Made by a program: the position numbers and the translations under genes. Shown here in pieces: positions 23,601-36,805 of a stretch of DNA of 64,000 nt (positions within the stretch are counted from its first letter, which is position 1; each line of letters begins with the position of its first letter). A model generated the notes under the pieces. That model was not told the DNA's origin. It was given only the letters and a program-made list of their open reading frames with translations, and ran no database searches. Source of the DNA: Globodera rostochiensis. Taxonomy: Eukaryota; Nematoda; Chromadorea; Rhabditida; Heteroderidae. Location of the stretch: NCBI GenBank assembly GCA_018350325.1, contig JAEVLN010000040.1:124001-188000 (forward strand). Direction: 5' to 3'.

Positions 23601-26600
23601 ATACGTGAACCAAACCGGTTTTTCTCTTCCGAAATCAAACGGCAAAATATACGGGAACCAACCCGGTATTATATTTTCATAAATTAGACGCCAGAAAATA
23701 CGGGAACCAAACCGGGTTTTCTTTTCCGAAATTAGACGCCAAAAAATACGTGAACCAAACCGGTTTTTCCCTTCCGAAATCAAACGGCAAAATATAAGGG
23801 AACCAAACCGGTTTTTCCCTTCCGAAATCAAACGGCAAAATATACTGGAACCAAACCGGTTTTTCCATTTCCCGAATCAGACGCCCACATTTACGGAAAC
23901 CAAACCGGTTTTTCCATTCCGAAAACAGACGCCAAAAAATACGGGAACCAAACCGGTTTTTCCCTTCCGAAAACAGACGCCAAAAAATACGGGAACCAAA
24001 CCGGTTCTTCCCTTCCAAAATTAAACGGCAAAATATACTGGAACCAAACCGGTTTTTATTTTCCGAAATTAGACGCCAAAAAATACGGGAACCAAACCGG
24101 TTATTCCATTTCCGAAATCAGACGCCAAAATTTACGGGAACTAAACCGGTTTTTCCATACCGAAATCAGACGCCAATACGGGAACCAAACCGGTTCTTCC
24201 CTTCCAAAATTAAACGGCAAAATATACTGGAACCCAACCGGTTTTTATTATCCGAAATTAGACGCCTAAAAATACGTGAACCAAACCGGGTTTTCTTTTC
24301 CGAAATTAGACGCCAGAAAATACGTGAACCAAACCGGTTTTTCCCTTCCGAAATCAAACGGCAAAATATAAGGGAACCAAACCGGTTTTTCTCTTCCGAA
24401 ATCAAACGGCAAAATATACTGGAACCAAACCGGTTTTTATTTTCCGAAATCAGACGCCAAAATTTACGGGAACCAAACCGGTTTTTCCATTTCCCGAATC
24501 AGACGCCAACATTTACGGGAACCAAACCGGTTTTTCCCTTCCGAAAACAGACGCCAAAAAATACGGGAACCAAACCGGTTTTTCCCTTCCGAAAACAGAC
24601 GCCAAAAAATACGGGAACCAAACCGGTTTTTCCATACCGAAATCAGACGCCAAAAAATATGGGAACCAAACCGGTTCTTCCCTTCCGAAAACAGACGCCA
24701 AAAAATACGGGAACCAAACCGGTTTTTCCCTTCCGAAAACAGACGCCAAAAAATACGGGAACCAAACCGGTTTTTCCATACCGAAAACAGACGCCAAAAA
24801 ATACGGGAACCAAACCGGTTTTTATTTTCCGAAATCAGACGCCAAAAAATACGTGAACCAAACCGGTTCTTCCCTTCCAAAATTAAACGGCAAAATATAC
24901 TGGAACCAAACCGGTTTTTATTTTCCGAAATTAGACGCCAGAAAATACGTGAACCAAACCGGTTTTTCCCTTCCGAAATCAAACGGCAAAATATAAGGGA
25001 ACCAAACCGGTTTTTCCCTTCCGAAATCAAACGGCAAAATATACTGGAACCAAACCGGTTTTTCCATACCGAAATCAGACGCCAAAAAATACGGGAACCA
25101 AACCGGTTCTTCCCTTCCAAAATTAAACGGCAAAATATACTGGAACCCAACCGGTTTTTATTATCCGAAATTAGACGCCTAAAAATATGGGAACCAAACC
25201 GGGTTTTCTTTTCCGAAATTAGACGCCAGAAAATACGTGAACCAAACCGGTTTTTCCCTTCCGAATTCAGACGCCAAAAAATACGTGAACCAAACCGGTT
25301 TTTATTTTCCGAAATTAGACGCCCGAAAATACGTGAACCAAACCGGTTTTTCTCTTCCGAAATCAGACGCCAAAAAATACGGGAACCAAACCGGTAATTA
25401 TTTTCCGAAATTAGACGCCAAAAAATACGGGAACCAAACCGGTTTTTATTTTCCGAAATTAGACGCCAAAAAATACGTGAACCAAACCGGTTTTCTCTTC
25501 CGAAATCAAACGGCAAAATATACGGGAACCAACCCGGTATTATATTTTCATAAATTAGACGCCAGAAAATACGTGAACCAAACCGGTTTTTCTCTTCCGA
25601 AATCAAACGGCAAAATATACGGGAACCAAACCGGTTTTTCCCTTCCGAAATCAGACGCCAAAAAATACGTGAACCAAACCAGTTTTTCCCTTCCAAAATT
25701 AAACGGCAAAATATACTGTAACCAAACCGGTTTTTCCACACCGAAATCAGACGCCAAAAAATACGTGAACCAAACCGGTTCTTCCCTTCCGAAAACAGAC
25801 GCCAAAAAATACGGGAACCAACCCGGTATTATATTTTCATAAATTAGACGCCAGAAAATACGTGAACCAAACCGGTTTTTCCATTTCCCGAATCAGACGC
25901 CCACATTTACGGGAACCAAACCGGTTTTTCCATTCCGAAAACAGACGCCAAAAAATACGGGAACCAAACCGGTTTTTCCCTTCCGAAAACAGACGCCAAA
26001 AAATACGGGAACCAAACCGGTTCCTTCCAAAATTAAACGGCAAAATATACTGGAACCAAACCGGTTATTCCATTTCCGAAATCAGACGCCAAAATTTACG
26101 GGAACTAAACCGGTTTTTCCATACCGAAATCAGACGCCAATACGGGAACCAAACCGGTTCTTCCCTTCCAAAATTAAACGGCAAAATATACTGGAACCCA
26201 ACCGGTTTTTATTATCCGAAATTAGACGCCTAAAAATACGGGAACCAAACCGGGTTTTCTTTTCCGAAATTAGACGCCAGAAAATACGTGAACCAAACCG
26301 GTTTTTCCCTTCCGAAATCAAACGGCAAAATATAAGGGAACCAAACCGGTTTTTCCCTTCCGAAATCAAACGGCAAAATATACTGGAACCAAACCGGTTT
26401 TTCCATACCGAAATCAGACGCCAAAAAATACGGGAACCAAACCGGTTTTTCCCTTCCGAAAACAGACGCCAAAAAATACGGGAACCAAACCGGTTTTTCC
26501 CTTCCGAAAACAGACGCCAAAAAATACGGGAACCAAACCGGTTTTTCCATACCGAAATCAGACGCCAAAAAATACGGGAACCAAACCGGTTCTTCCCTTC

Positions 26601-29600
26601 CAAAATTAAACGGCAAAATATACTGGAACCCAACCGGTTTTTATTATCCGAAATTAGACGCCTAAAAATATGGGAACCAAACCGGGTTTTCTTTTCCGAA
26701 ATTAGACGCCAGAAAATACGTGAACCAAACCGGTTTTTCCCTTCCGAATTCAGACGCCAAAAAATACGTGAACCAAACCGGTTTTTATTTTCCGAAATTA
26801 GACGCCAGAAAATACGTGAACCAAACCGGTTTTTCCCTTCCGAAATCAAACGGCAAAATATAAGGGAACCAAACCGGTTTTTCTCTTCCGAAATCAAACG
26901 GCAAAATATACTGGAACCAAACCGGTTTTTATTTTCCGAAATCAGACGCCAAAATTTACGGGAACCAAACCGGTTCTTCCCTTCCAAAATTAAACGGCAA
27001 AATATACTGGAACCCAACCGGTTTTTATTATCCGAAATTAGACGCCTAAAAATACGTGAACCAAACCGGGTTTTCTTTTCCGAAATTAAACGCCAGAAAA
27101 TACGTGAACCAAACCGGTTTTTCCCTTCCGAAATCAAACGGCAAAATATAAGGGAACCAAACCGGTTTTTCTCTTCCGAAATCAAACGGCAAAATATACT
27201 GGAACCAAACCGGTTTTTATTTTCCGAAATCAGACGCCAAAATTTACGGGAACCAAACCGGTTTTTCCATTTCCCGAATCAGACGCCAACATTTACGGGA
27301 ACCAAACCGGTTTTTCCCTTCCGAAAACAGACGCCAAAAAATACGGGAACCAAACCGGTTTTTCCCTTCCGAAAACAGACGCCAAAAAATACGGGAACCA
27401 AACCGGTTTTTCCATACCGAAATCAGACGCCAAAAAATACGGGAACCAAACCGGTTCTTCCCTTCCGAAAACAGACGCCAAAAAATACGGGAACCAAACC
27501 GGTTTTTCCCTTCCGAAAACAGACGCCAAAAAATACGGGAACCAAACCGGTTTTTCCATACCGAAAACAGACGCCAAAAAATACGGGAACCAAACCGGTT
27601 TTTATTTTCCGAAATCAGACGCCAAAAAATACGTGAACCAAACCGGTTCTTCCCTTCCGAAAACAGACGCCAAAAAATACGGGAACCAAACCGGTTTTTC
27701 CCTTCCGAAAACAGACGCCAAAAAATACGGGAACCAAACCGGTTTTTCCATACCGAAATCAGACGCCAAAAAATACGGGAACCAAACCGGTTCTTCCCTT
27801 CCAAAATTAAACGGCAAAATATACTGGAACCCAACCGGTTTTTATTATCCGAAATTAGACGCCTAAAAATATGGGAACCAAACCGGGTTTTCTTTTCCGA
27901 AATTAGACGCCAGAAAATACGTGAACCAAACCGGTTTTTCCCTTCCGAATTCAGACGCCAAAAAATACGTGAACCAAACCGGTTTTTATTTTCCGAAATT
28001 AGACGCCCGAAAATACGTGAACCAAACCGGTTTTTCTCTTCCGAAATCAGACGCCAAAAAATACGGGAACCAAACCGGTAATTATTTTCCGAAATTAGAC
28101 GCCAAAAAATACGGGAACCAAACCGGTTTTTATTTTCCGAAATTAGACGCCAAAAAATACGTGAACCAAACCGGTTCTTCCCTTCCAAAATTAAACGGCA
28201 AAATATACTGGAACCAAACCGGTTTTTATTTTCCGAAATTAGACGCCAGAAAATACGTGAACCAAACCGGTTTTTCCCTTCCGAAATCAAACGGCAAAAT
28301 ATAAGGGAACCAAACCGGTTTTTCCCTTCCGAAATCAAACGGCAAAATATACTGGAACCAAACCGGTTTTTCCATACCGAAATCAGACGCCAAAAAATAC
28401 GGGAACCAAACCGGTTCTTCCCTTCCAAAATTAAACGGCAAAATATACTGGAACCCAACCGGTTTTTATTATCCGAAATTAGACGCCTAAAAATATGGGA
28501 ACCAAACCGGGTTTTCTTTTCCGAAATTAGACGCCAGAAAATACGTGAACCAAACCGGTTTTTCCCTTCCGAATTCAGACGCCAAAAAATACGTGAACCA
28601 AACCGGTTTTTATTTTCCGAAATTAGACGCCCGAAAATACGTGAACCAAACCGGTTTTTCTCTTCCGAAATCAGACGCCAAAAAATACGGGAACCAAACC
28701 GGTAATTATTTTCCGAAATTAGACGCCAAAAAATACGGGAACCAAACCGGTTTTTATTTTCCGAAATTAGACGCCAAAAAATACGTGAACCAAACCGGTT
28801 TTCTCTTCCGAAATCAAACGGCAAAATATACGGGAACCAACCCGGTATTATATTTTCATAAATTAGACGCCAGAAAATACGTGAACCAAACCGGTTTTTC
28901 TCTTCCGAAATCAAACGGCAAAATATACGGGAACCAAACCGGTTTTTCCCTTCCGAAATCAGACGCCAAAAAATACGTGAACCAAACCAGTTTTTCCCTT
29001 CCAAAATTAAACGGCAAAATATACTGGAACCAAACCGGTTTTTCCACACCGAAATCAGACGCCAAAAAATACGTGAACCAAACCGGTTCTTCCCTTCCGA
29101 AAACAGACGCCAAAAAATACGGGAACCAACCCGGTATTCATAAATTAGACGCCAGAAAATACGTGAACCAAACCGGTTTTTCCATTTCCCGAATCAGACG
29201 CCCACATTTACGGGAACCAAACCGGTTTTTCCATTCCGAAAACAGACGCCAAAAAATACGGGAACCAAACCGGTTTTTCCCTTCCGAAAACAGACGCCAA
29301 AAAATACGGGAACCAAACCGGTTCCTTCCAAAATTAAACGGCAAAATATACTGGAACCAAACCGGTTTTTATTTTCCGAAATTAGACGCCAAAAAATACG
29401 GGAACCAAACCGGTTATTCCATTTCCGAAATCAGACGCCAAAATTTACGGGAACTAAACCGGTTTTTCCATACCGAAATCAGACGCCAATACGGGAACCA
29501 AACCGGTTCTTCCCTTCCAAAATTAAACGGCAAAATATACTGGAACCCAACCGGTTTTTATTATCCGAAATTAGACGCCTAAAAATACGGGAACCAAACC

Positions 29601-32600
29601 GGGTTTTCTTTTCCGAAATTAGACGCCAGAAAATACGTGAACCAAACCGGTTTTTCCCTTCCGAAATCAAACGGCAAAATATAAGGGAACCAAACCGGTT
29701 TTTCCCTTCCGAAATCAAACGGCAAAATATACTGGAACCAAACCGGTTTTTCCATACCGAAATCAGACGCCAAAAAATACGGGAACCAAACCGGTTTTTC
29801 CCTTCCGAAAACAGACGCCAAAAAATACGGGAACCAAACCGGTTTTTCCCTTCCGAAAACAGACGCCAAAAAATACGGGAACCAAACCGGTTTTTCCATA
29901 CCGAAATCAGACGCCAAAAAATACGGGAACCAAACCGGTTCTTCCCTTCCAAAATTAAACGGCAAAATATACTGGAACCCAACCGGTTTTTATTATCCGA
30001 AATTAGACGCCTAAAAATATGGGAACCAAACCGGGTTTTCTTTTCCGAAATTAGACGCCAGAAAATACGTGAACCAAACCGGTTTTTCCCTTCCGAATTC
30101 AGACGCCAAAAAATACGTGAACCAAACCGGTTTTTATTTTCCGAAATTAGACGCCAGAAAATACGTGAACCAAACCGGTTTTTCCCTTCCGAAATCAAAC
30201 GGCAAAATATAAGGGAACCAAACCGGTTTTTCTCTTCCGAAATCAAACGGCAAAATATACTGGAACCAAACCGGTTTTTATTTTCCGAAATCAGACGCCA
30301 AAATTTACGGGAACCAAACCGGTTCTTCCCTTCCAAAATTAAACGGCAAAATATACTGGAACCCAACCGGTTTTTATTATCCGAAATTAGACGCCTAAAA
30401 ATACGTGAACCAAACCGGGTTTTCTTTTCCGAAATTAGACGCCAGAAAATACGTGAACCAAACCGGTTTTTCCCTTCCGAAATCAAACGGCAAAATATAA
30501 GGGAACCAAACCGGTTTTTCTCTTCCGAAATCAAACGGCAAAATATACTGGAACCAAACCGGTTTTTATTTTCCGAAATCAGACGCCAAAATTTACGGGA
30601 ACCAAACCGGTTTTTCCATTTCCCGAATCAGACGCCAACATTTACGGGAACCAAACCGGTTTTTCCCTTCCGAAAACAGACGCCAAAAAATACGGGAACC
30701 AAACCGGTTTTTCCCTTCCGAAAACAGACGCCAAAAAATACGGGAACCAAACCGGTTTTTCCATACCGAAATCAGACGCCAAAAAATACGGGAACCAAAC
30801 CGGTTCTTCCCTTCCGAAAACAGACGCCAAAAAATACGGGAACCAAACCGGTTTTTCCCTTCCGAAAACAGACGCCAAAAAATACGGGAACCAAACCGGT
30901 TTTTCCATACCGAAAACAGACGCCAAAAAATACGGGAACCAAACCGGTTTTTATTTTCCGAAATCAGACGCCAAAAAATACGTGAACCAAACCGGTTCTT
31001 CCCTTCCGAAAACAGACGCCAAAAAATACGGGAACCAAACCGGTTTTTCCCTTCCGAAAACAGACGCCAAAAAATACGGGAACCAAACCGGTTTTTCCAT
31101 ACCGAAATCAGACGCCAAAAAATACGTGAACCAAACCGGTTCTTCCCTTCCGAAAACAGACGCCAAAAAATACGGGAACCAAACCGGTTTTTCCCTTCCG
31201 AAAACAGACGCCAAAAAATACGGGAACCAAACCGGTTTTTCCATACCGAAAACAGACGCCAAAAAATACGGGAACCAAACCGGTTTTTATTATCCGAAAT
31301 TAGACGCCTAAAAATATGGGAACCAAACCGGGTTTTCTTTTCCGAAATTAGACGCCAGAAAATACGTGAACCAAACCGGTTTTTCCCTTCCGAATTCAGA
31401 CGCCAAAAAATACGTGAACCAAACCGGTTTTTATTTTCCGAAATTAGACGCCCGAAAATACGTGAACCAAACCGGTTTTTCTCTTCCGAAATCAGACGCC
31501 AAAAAATACGGGAACCAAACCGGTAATTATTTTCCGAAATTAGACGCCAAAAAATACGGGAACCAAACCGGTTTTTATTTTCCGAAATTAGACGCCAAAA
31601 AATACGTGAACCAAACCGGTTTTCTCTTCCGAAATCAAACGGCAAAATATACGGGAACCAACCCGGTATTATATTTTCATAAATTAGACGCCAGAAAATA
31701 CGTGAACCAAACCGGTTTTTCTCTTCCGAAATCAAACGGCAAAATATACGGGAACCAAACCGGTTTTTCCCTTCCGAAATCAGACGCCAAAAAATACGTG
31801 AACCAAACCAGTTTTTCCCTTCCAAAATTAAACGGCAAAATATACTGGAACCAAACCGGTTTTTCCATACCGAAATCAGACGCCAAAAAATACGTGAACC
31901 AAACCGGTTCTTCCCTTCCGAAAACAGACGCCAAAAAATACGGGAACCAACCCGGTATTATATTTTCATAAATTAGACGCCAGAAAATACGTGAACCAAA
32001 CCGGTTTTTCCATTTCCCGAATCAGACGCCCACATTTACGGGAACCAAACCGGTTTTTCCATTCCGAAAACAGACGCCAAAAAATACGGGAACCAAACCG
32101 GTTTTTCCCTTCCGAAAACAGACGCCAAAATATACTGGAACCAAACCGGTTTTTATTTTCCGAAATTAGACGCCAAAAAATACGGGAACCAAACCGGTTA
32201 TTCCATTTCCGAAATCAGACGCCAAAATTTACGGGAACTAAACCGGTTTTTCCATACCGAAATCAGACGCCAATACGGGAACCAAACCGGTTCTTCCCTT
32301 CCAAAATTAAACGGCAAAATATACTGGAACCCAACCGGTTTTTATTATCCGAAATTAGACGCCTAAAAATACGGGAACCAAACCGGGTTTTCTTTTCCGA
32401 AATTAGACGCCAGAAAATACGTGAACCAAACCGGTTTTTCCCTTCCGAAATCAAACGGCAAAATATAAGGGAACCAAACCGGTTTTTCCCTTCCGAAATC
32501 AAACGGCAAAATATACTGGAACCAAACCGGTTTTTATTTTCCGAAATCAGACGCCAAAATTTACGGGAACCAAACCGGTTTTTCCATTTCCCGAATCAGA

Positions 32601-35600
32601 CGCCAACATTTACGGGAACCAAAGCGGTTTTTATTTTCCGAAATCAAACGGAAAAATATACTGGAACCAAACCGGTTTTTATTTTCCGAAATCAGACGCC
32701 AAATTACGGGAACCAAACCGGGTTTTCCCTTTCCGAAAACAGACGCCTTAAGGTTTTTCCGTTCCGAAATCAGACGCCAAAAAATACGGGAACCAAACCG
32801 GTTTTTCCCTTCCAAAACAAACGGCAAAATATACTGGAACCAAACCGGTTTTTATTTTCCGAAATTAGACGCCTAAAAATGCGGGAACCAAACCGGGTTT
32901 TCTTTTCCGAAATTAGACGCCTAAAAATACGGGAACCAAACCGGGTTTTCTTTTCCGAAATTAGACGCCAAAAAATACGGGAACCAAACCGGTTTTTCCC
33001 TTCCGAAATCAAACGGCAAAATATACGGGAACCAACCCGGTATTATATTTTCCGAAATTAGACGCCTAAAAAAACGTGAACCAAACCGGTTTTTCCATTT
33101 CCCGAATCAGACGCCAACATTTACGGGAACCAAACCGGTTTTTATTTTCCGAAATTAGACGCCTAAAAATACGTGAACCAAACCGGTTTTTCCATTTCCC
33201 GAATCAGACGCCAACATTTACTGGAACCAAACCGATTTTATTTTCCGAAATTAGACGCCAAATATAATGGAACCAAACCGTTATTGCCCTTCCGAAATCA
33301 AACGGCAAAATATAAGGGAACCAAACCGTTTTTTCCCTTCCAAAATCAAACGGCAAAATATACTGGAACCAAACCGGGTTTTCCCTTTCCGAAATCAAAC
33401 GCCAAAATTTACGGGAACCAAACCGGGTTTTCCCTTTCCGGCACATCAGACAAAAACGGTACTGAATTCGTCGTGTTCAACTGGCCGGTCATGCAATAGC
33501 GTGATATTGAAGTTGGTAAATTTAGTTTTGTCGTGAGGTTTGACAAAAAAGCGCAAATATGAGTCGGTTTCAAGTCTATCCACAGTTTGATTGAATGGTA
33601 TGGGAATTTGCGGTGGCTTCTAAATAAAATTTGTTTATTCATTTTTATAAATGCATTTTATTATTTAATTATTTAAATTCAAATCATGCATAATTTTGCT
33701 GAATCGTGTCAAATGCCATCACTGTTGGCTCATTGAGCAAAAAAAAAGAACCGCGCACCTTAATAAGCATGAATTATTTATTTGTTGTTTGGATGCACAT
33801 GAAGCTTTTCGGCCTTTTTTGAAGAGCCGGAATTCCGATTAAAAATTTTTAAAAAATCCTTTAAATTAATAATCGATTAAATATCACTGACAATATTTGT
33901 TTGATTAACTCATTAAAACTCCATAAAAGATCTGCTCATTTGATCAAGCCACGCACAAAAATTCGACAATTTTATGAGTTTATTTAAAAAGGTGTTGGTC
34001 TTTTTTTTTGTTGTCAAAACCGTTTTAAAATGATAAGATTAAAAAATAATCAGTCACACAAAATTTTGAATGTTTAATAAAGTGTTCGGCCCTTTAAAAA
34101 AGATCAATTTTTAGCATTAAAAATGCCAAATCCAACCCGAAGTGACGTCATTTTGTTGAATGGCAATCCCTCCCACCAATTTGGCGGAAAGAATACGATC
34201 CCATCCAAAAGTTGGCCATTCATCACGATGCCGTAGCTGTATTCGGTGAGCACAATCATGAAGTCAATTTGACTGCTTTTGTTGCTCTTGGGCAAAAAAG
34301 CGTGAATTGGCCAGTTGGCTTCTTTTTCTGTCTTTAAAACAAAACTTGGCCACAAATTTGTATATTTTTTACCCCCCCACTGTCGCGCAGGCTAATGTCG
34401 CTTAAATCTGGTTTCGTTTGCAGGTAACAGCTCATCAGCGATCCGTTTTGTTCTGAAGATTGCATCATTTTACCCCAAATATTTTGTGCATCTCTCGGGC
34501 CGAGGGAAAGATTTGAACACCCATGAAAAATGTTTAGGCTCGAGATCGAGAATCTCGAGCTTCCTTCGAGCGAGATCTCGAGTCGAGATTTTCAAAAAAA
34601 ATCTCGGTCTCGAAAAATCTCGTGAAACTCATTTTTAGTCGAGCGAGATCTCGAGGTCGAGATTTCTGGAGAATCTCGTCGAGATTTTTCGAGATCTCAT
34701 CTCGTTCCGGGCTCTAGTATAGATTACGGTGAAATGAATCATATCAATTTGTTTTAAAAGCTTACTCGAATCCGTAGCATTAATCTCGAACAGGACACTT
34801 CGAAAGTGTTCATTGGTCAGCACACGGATGAGGATCAGATGATCAGCCTTCAGCTTGTTGTCCAACGGCACAATATGTCTTGTCTCTGTGCGATTAATGC
34901 GTGTACATAAGGTGCCTGCTGAACCGCGCGATTGCTCTTTGGGATCAACGGGCTCCGAGTCGGTTGGACGAATGAACTTTTTTATTGAACAAAAATCAAC
35001 ATTAAATGTGATCAGGCGCTGCGCTCTTATCAAAATGCATTCTCACCCATCACTTACCCAATGAAAATTTCCACATTCCGGACATTTTTTAGGAAATTCC
35101 GGTTTCCGGACATTTTTGGGTCGGAATTCCGCTTTCCGGACATTTTTGGGTCGGAATTCCGGTTTCCGGACATTTTTGGGTCGGAATTCCGCTTTCCGGA
35201 CATTTTTGGGTCAGGAATTCTGGATTTTTTGCATCCGGTTACATCCCTTTGAAATGCACCAACCGCCGCTTACCCAAGCCTCCATGACGCAGTCGCAGCT
35301 GCGTTGAACGTACAGTCTCATTGTGTGGTTCATCCACGGCAACATGTCCAGGCCCAATGTCCAAAGTCCGACGAAATCCTTCAGACGTGCACCCCTTGGA
35401 GCCAGCTGCTTGTATGCTTCCCGTTTAGCTTTTTCGCCCTCAACTTCAACGGGTTCTCCTGAAAATTGAAAATAAAAATTGTTTCGTTTAAAATTATAAA
35501 AAATACCTTTATCGATCGTCACGTAGGTGACAAATTCCCGTTCATTGCCAAAATGGAGGATGAATTCGCGTTGCGCTTGTGGAATTTCAAAGCTATCAAT

Positions 35601-36805
35601 GTAGAGAGAAACAATTAGCACAAATTTACTACAGTACTCGTCGCGATAATATAAAACCAAATAACAGACTTTGTTTGTTTAACTTCTACCGTATACACTA
35701 GTTGGTTTAACTTCTACTAGTTGGTTTAACTTCTACCGTATACACTAGTTGGTTTAACTTCTACCGTATACACTAGTTGGTTTAACTTCTACAGTATAAT
35801 TTGGTACCGGTCAAAAAAAACCGGAAAATTACTGGACAAAAACAAGAAGAAAAAAAATGATTGGTAAAAAAACCGGGACCATTATAAGGGGATTTTAAAG
35901 GAATTTTGAAAAAGCGGGACCAAAATTTCCAGTACCAAAATGTTTATGTATGTATACAGTAGTGATGCTCACGAGAATCACGGTCTTGGGGCCAAATCTC
36001 GGTATTGAGTACTCGGTAAATTATAGGCCGCGACCATCACTAATATACAGCACACCTGTGGCCAAGCCCTTGTCCGACAAGCGATGTGTTCAGCTTCATG
36101 GCAATTGTCCCATCCGACTTTTTCACAGTGTACACTTGGATCCCGCGCCAAAATGCTTTGTCTTTGTGTTTTTTGTTGCTAAAGCCTGTCAACAATTGTT
36201 CACATTCCTTGGCCAAAAAATTCTGAAAATGTTAAAAAACAACAAATTAATCTCTAACTCCATCCATACCTTGGCAGCGCTGTCCACGTTGAACAGCTCG
36301 GAGTTGACTGACATGCCATTGACGATGTGCTTGTTGTCCAGGGGATGGGTGATCAAGGTGCTCGGGTAGCAGATGAGCATGCTAATTATATTTAAAATTT
36401 TAAATTTTAACAAATTTTCATCGAACCCTTTGTCACATCGTCCGCCCATTTCTGGGAGACGAAATTCGAGTCCGAACATTTTGGATTCCTCGTACGGGAA
36501 GCATTGGTCCAGCAAAGCGACGGGAATTATGTGCTCGTCGATGGATTGTCCGGTCAGACGCGTCCTATTGAAACTTTTGATTTTAAAGTTCAAAATCACC
36601 CAAAATTATGAGTAAAATTAAAACGTTATATGGCGTCCGGATTCTAAAAATGTCCGGGCCTGGAGTTGTTTCAGTACCAAAATCCGGCCAAATTCTGATC
36701 AAATTTGAAAAATGCTTACGGGCTTGTTTTCTTCTGCGATTGGGCGCCATGGAGAAGCGCCAAAAGGCAGAAAAAGTTTAGGGTCAAAGCCAATTGAGCG
36801 TTCAT
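11685..36805 (-). CDS. secreted multi-domain galectin-like protein
   Basis: Twenty minus-strand exons join in phase from ATG (36805) to TAA (11685), 937 aa: 36805-36720, 36564-36427, 36381-36270, 36222-36056, 35592-35507, 35458-35274, 35018-34766, 34452-34373, 34331-34137, 33619-33463, 15993-15932, 15872-15720, 15661-15611, 15240-15087, 14769-14675, 14036-13797, 13717-13510, 12788-12727, 12621-12439, 11831-11685. A signal peptide (MNAQLALTLNFFCLLALLHG) predicts secretion. Four galectin-like units (about residues 258-434, 434-575, 575-738, 738-937) share a three-exon pattern with phases 0-1, 1-0, 0-0. Their C-halves read IDFMIVLTEYSYGIVMNGQL, FQIQMDSNHFKIYKND, FQIVINCNETAFSVGIVD and LHFEILVTDAGFDVTLNN, each followed by a W-A/N joint. 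The sugar-contact H-N-R and W-E pattern of galectins is not obvious, so carbohydrate binding is uncertain. The C-terminus is Cys-rich (CMCKPPGCMCKPSDERC). The intron after exon 10 is 17.5 kb of minisatellite. Confidence 0.82.
12049..12151. mobile_element. ACCGTATA MITE, copy 3
   Basis: Begins TACCGTGTATACTCTTGTAAT and ends TAGTATAGACGGTA, with CCCCATGGGGGATTATT inside. It lies in the last intron of the galectin-like gene. Confidence 0.7.
12930..13170. repeat. tandem repeat, about 47-60-base unit with GATCAGAC
   Basis: About five copies of a unit containing TTCACTGAACGGATCAGACA and TAGCTGATCAAATTTAGATC, in the intron between exons 17 and 18 of the galectin-like gene. Confidence 0.75.
13375..13495. 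mobile_element. ACCGTATA MITE, copy 4
   Basis: Inverted ends TACCGTAAATACTCTTTTAAT and TTAAAAGAGTATATACGGTA. It lies in a galectin-gene intron just before exon 17 ends. Confidence 0.75.
14299..14537. mobile_element. MITE with AATACTCCAGTTTGTACCCC ends
   Basis: Near-perfect inverted repeats at 14299-14324 and 14513-14537, extending inward through long A/T arms (TATTTTTTTGTATTAAAG and complement) to a central GTAGAATCTGAATCTGACCT segment. The central segment is like those at about 61195-61215 and 62838-62860. Located in a galectin-gene intron. Confidence 0.75.
15428..15576. mobile_element. palindromic element with GATCGGCGATC core
   Basis: Ends CAGGGATGGGAATCG and CGATTCCCATCCCTG, the core full of GCGATC/GATCGC motifs. 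In the galectin intron between exons 13 and 14. Confidence 0.7.
16112..33445. repeat. 17.3-kb minisatellite, 48-base unit, about 360 copies
   Basis: Each unit is close to GGGAACCAAACCGGTTTTTC plus a second half near CCTTCCGAAATCAGACGCCA and an A-run, 48 bases in all, with 46-49-base variants. A palindrome AAACCGGTTT recurs in nearly every unit. Because 48 is 16 codons and five of six frames lack stops in the consensus, very long open frames run through it (for example over 600 codons at 27244-29049, minus). I read these as artefacts of the repeat, not genes, because flanking galectin exons place the array inside an intron. Unit variants are arranged in larger blocks: 26130-27185 recurs nearly identical at 29479-30534 (offset 3349), and 17933-18500 recurs at 19426-20000 (offset 1493). 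Confidence 0.95.
34535..34718. repeat. CTCGAGAT palindrome block
   Basis: Dense run of TCTCGAGATCGAGA and related palindromes ending CTCGTTCCGGGCTCTAG, in a galectin-gene intron. The same family is at 45360-45493 and 53693-53885. Confidence 0.75.
35073..35213. repeat. tandem repeat, about 29-base unit
   Basis: Five copies of TTTCCGGACATTTTTGGGTC plus GGAATTCCG. In the intron between exons 6 and 7 of the galectin-like gene. Confidence 0.85.
35683..35795. repeat. tandem repeat with TACCGTATACACTAGTTGG
   Basis: About four copies of a unit combining TTTAACTTCTACCGTATACA and CTAGTTGG, some units shortened. Galectin-gene intron 4. Confidence 0.8.

Noticed and set aside
27244..29049. Minus-strand open frame of about 600 codons made of KNRFGSRIFWRLISEG repeats, and similar long frames on both strands between 16.1 and 33.4 kb
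   Set aside because: They are produced by a 48-base tandem repeat whose length is a multiple of three; several overlapping frames are open at once and the array lies between two phase-matched galectin exons, so it is intronic.
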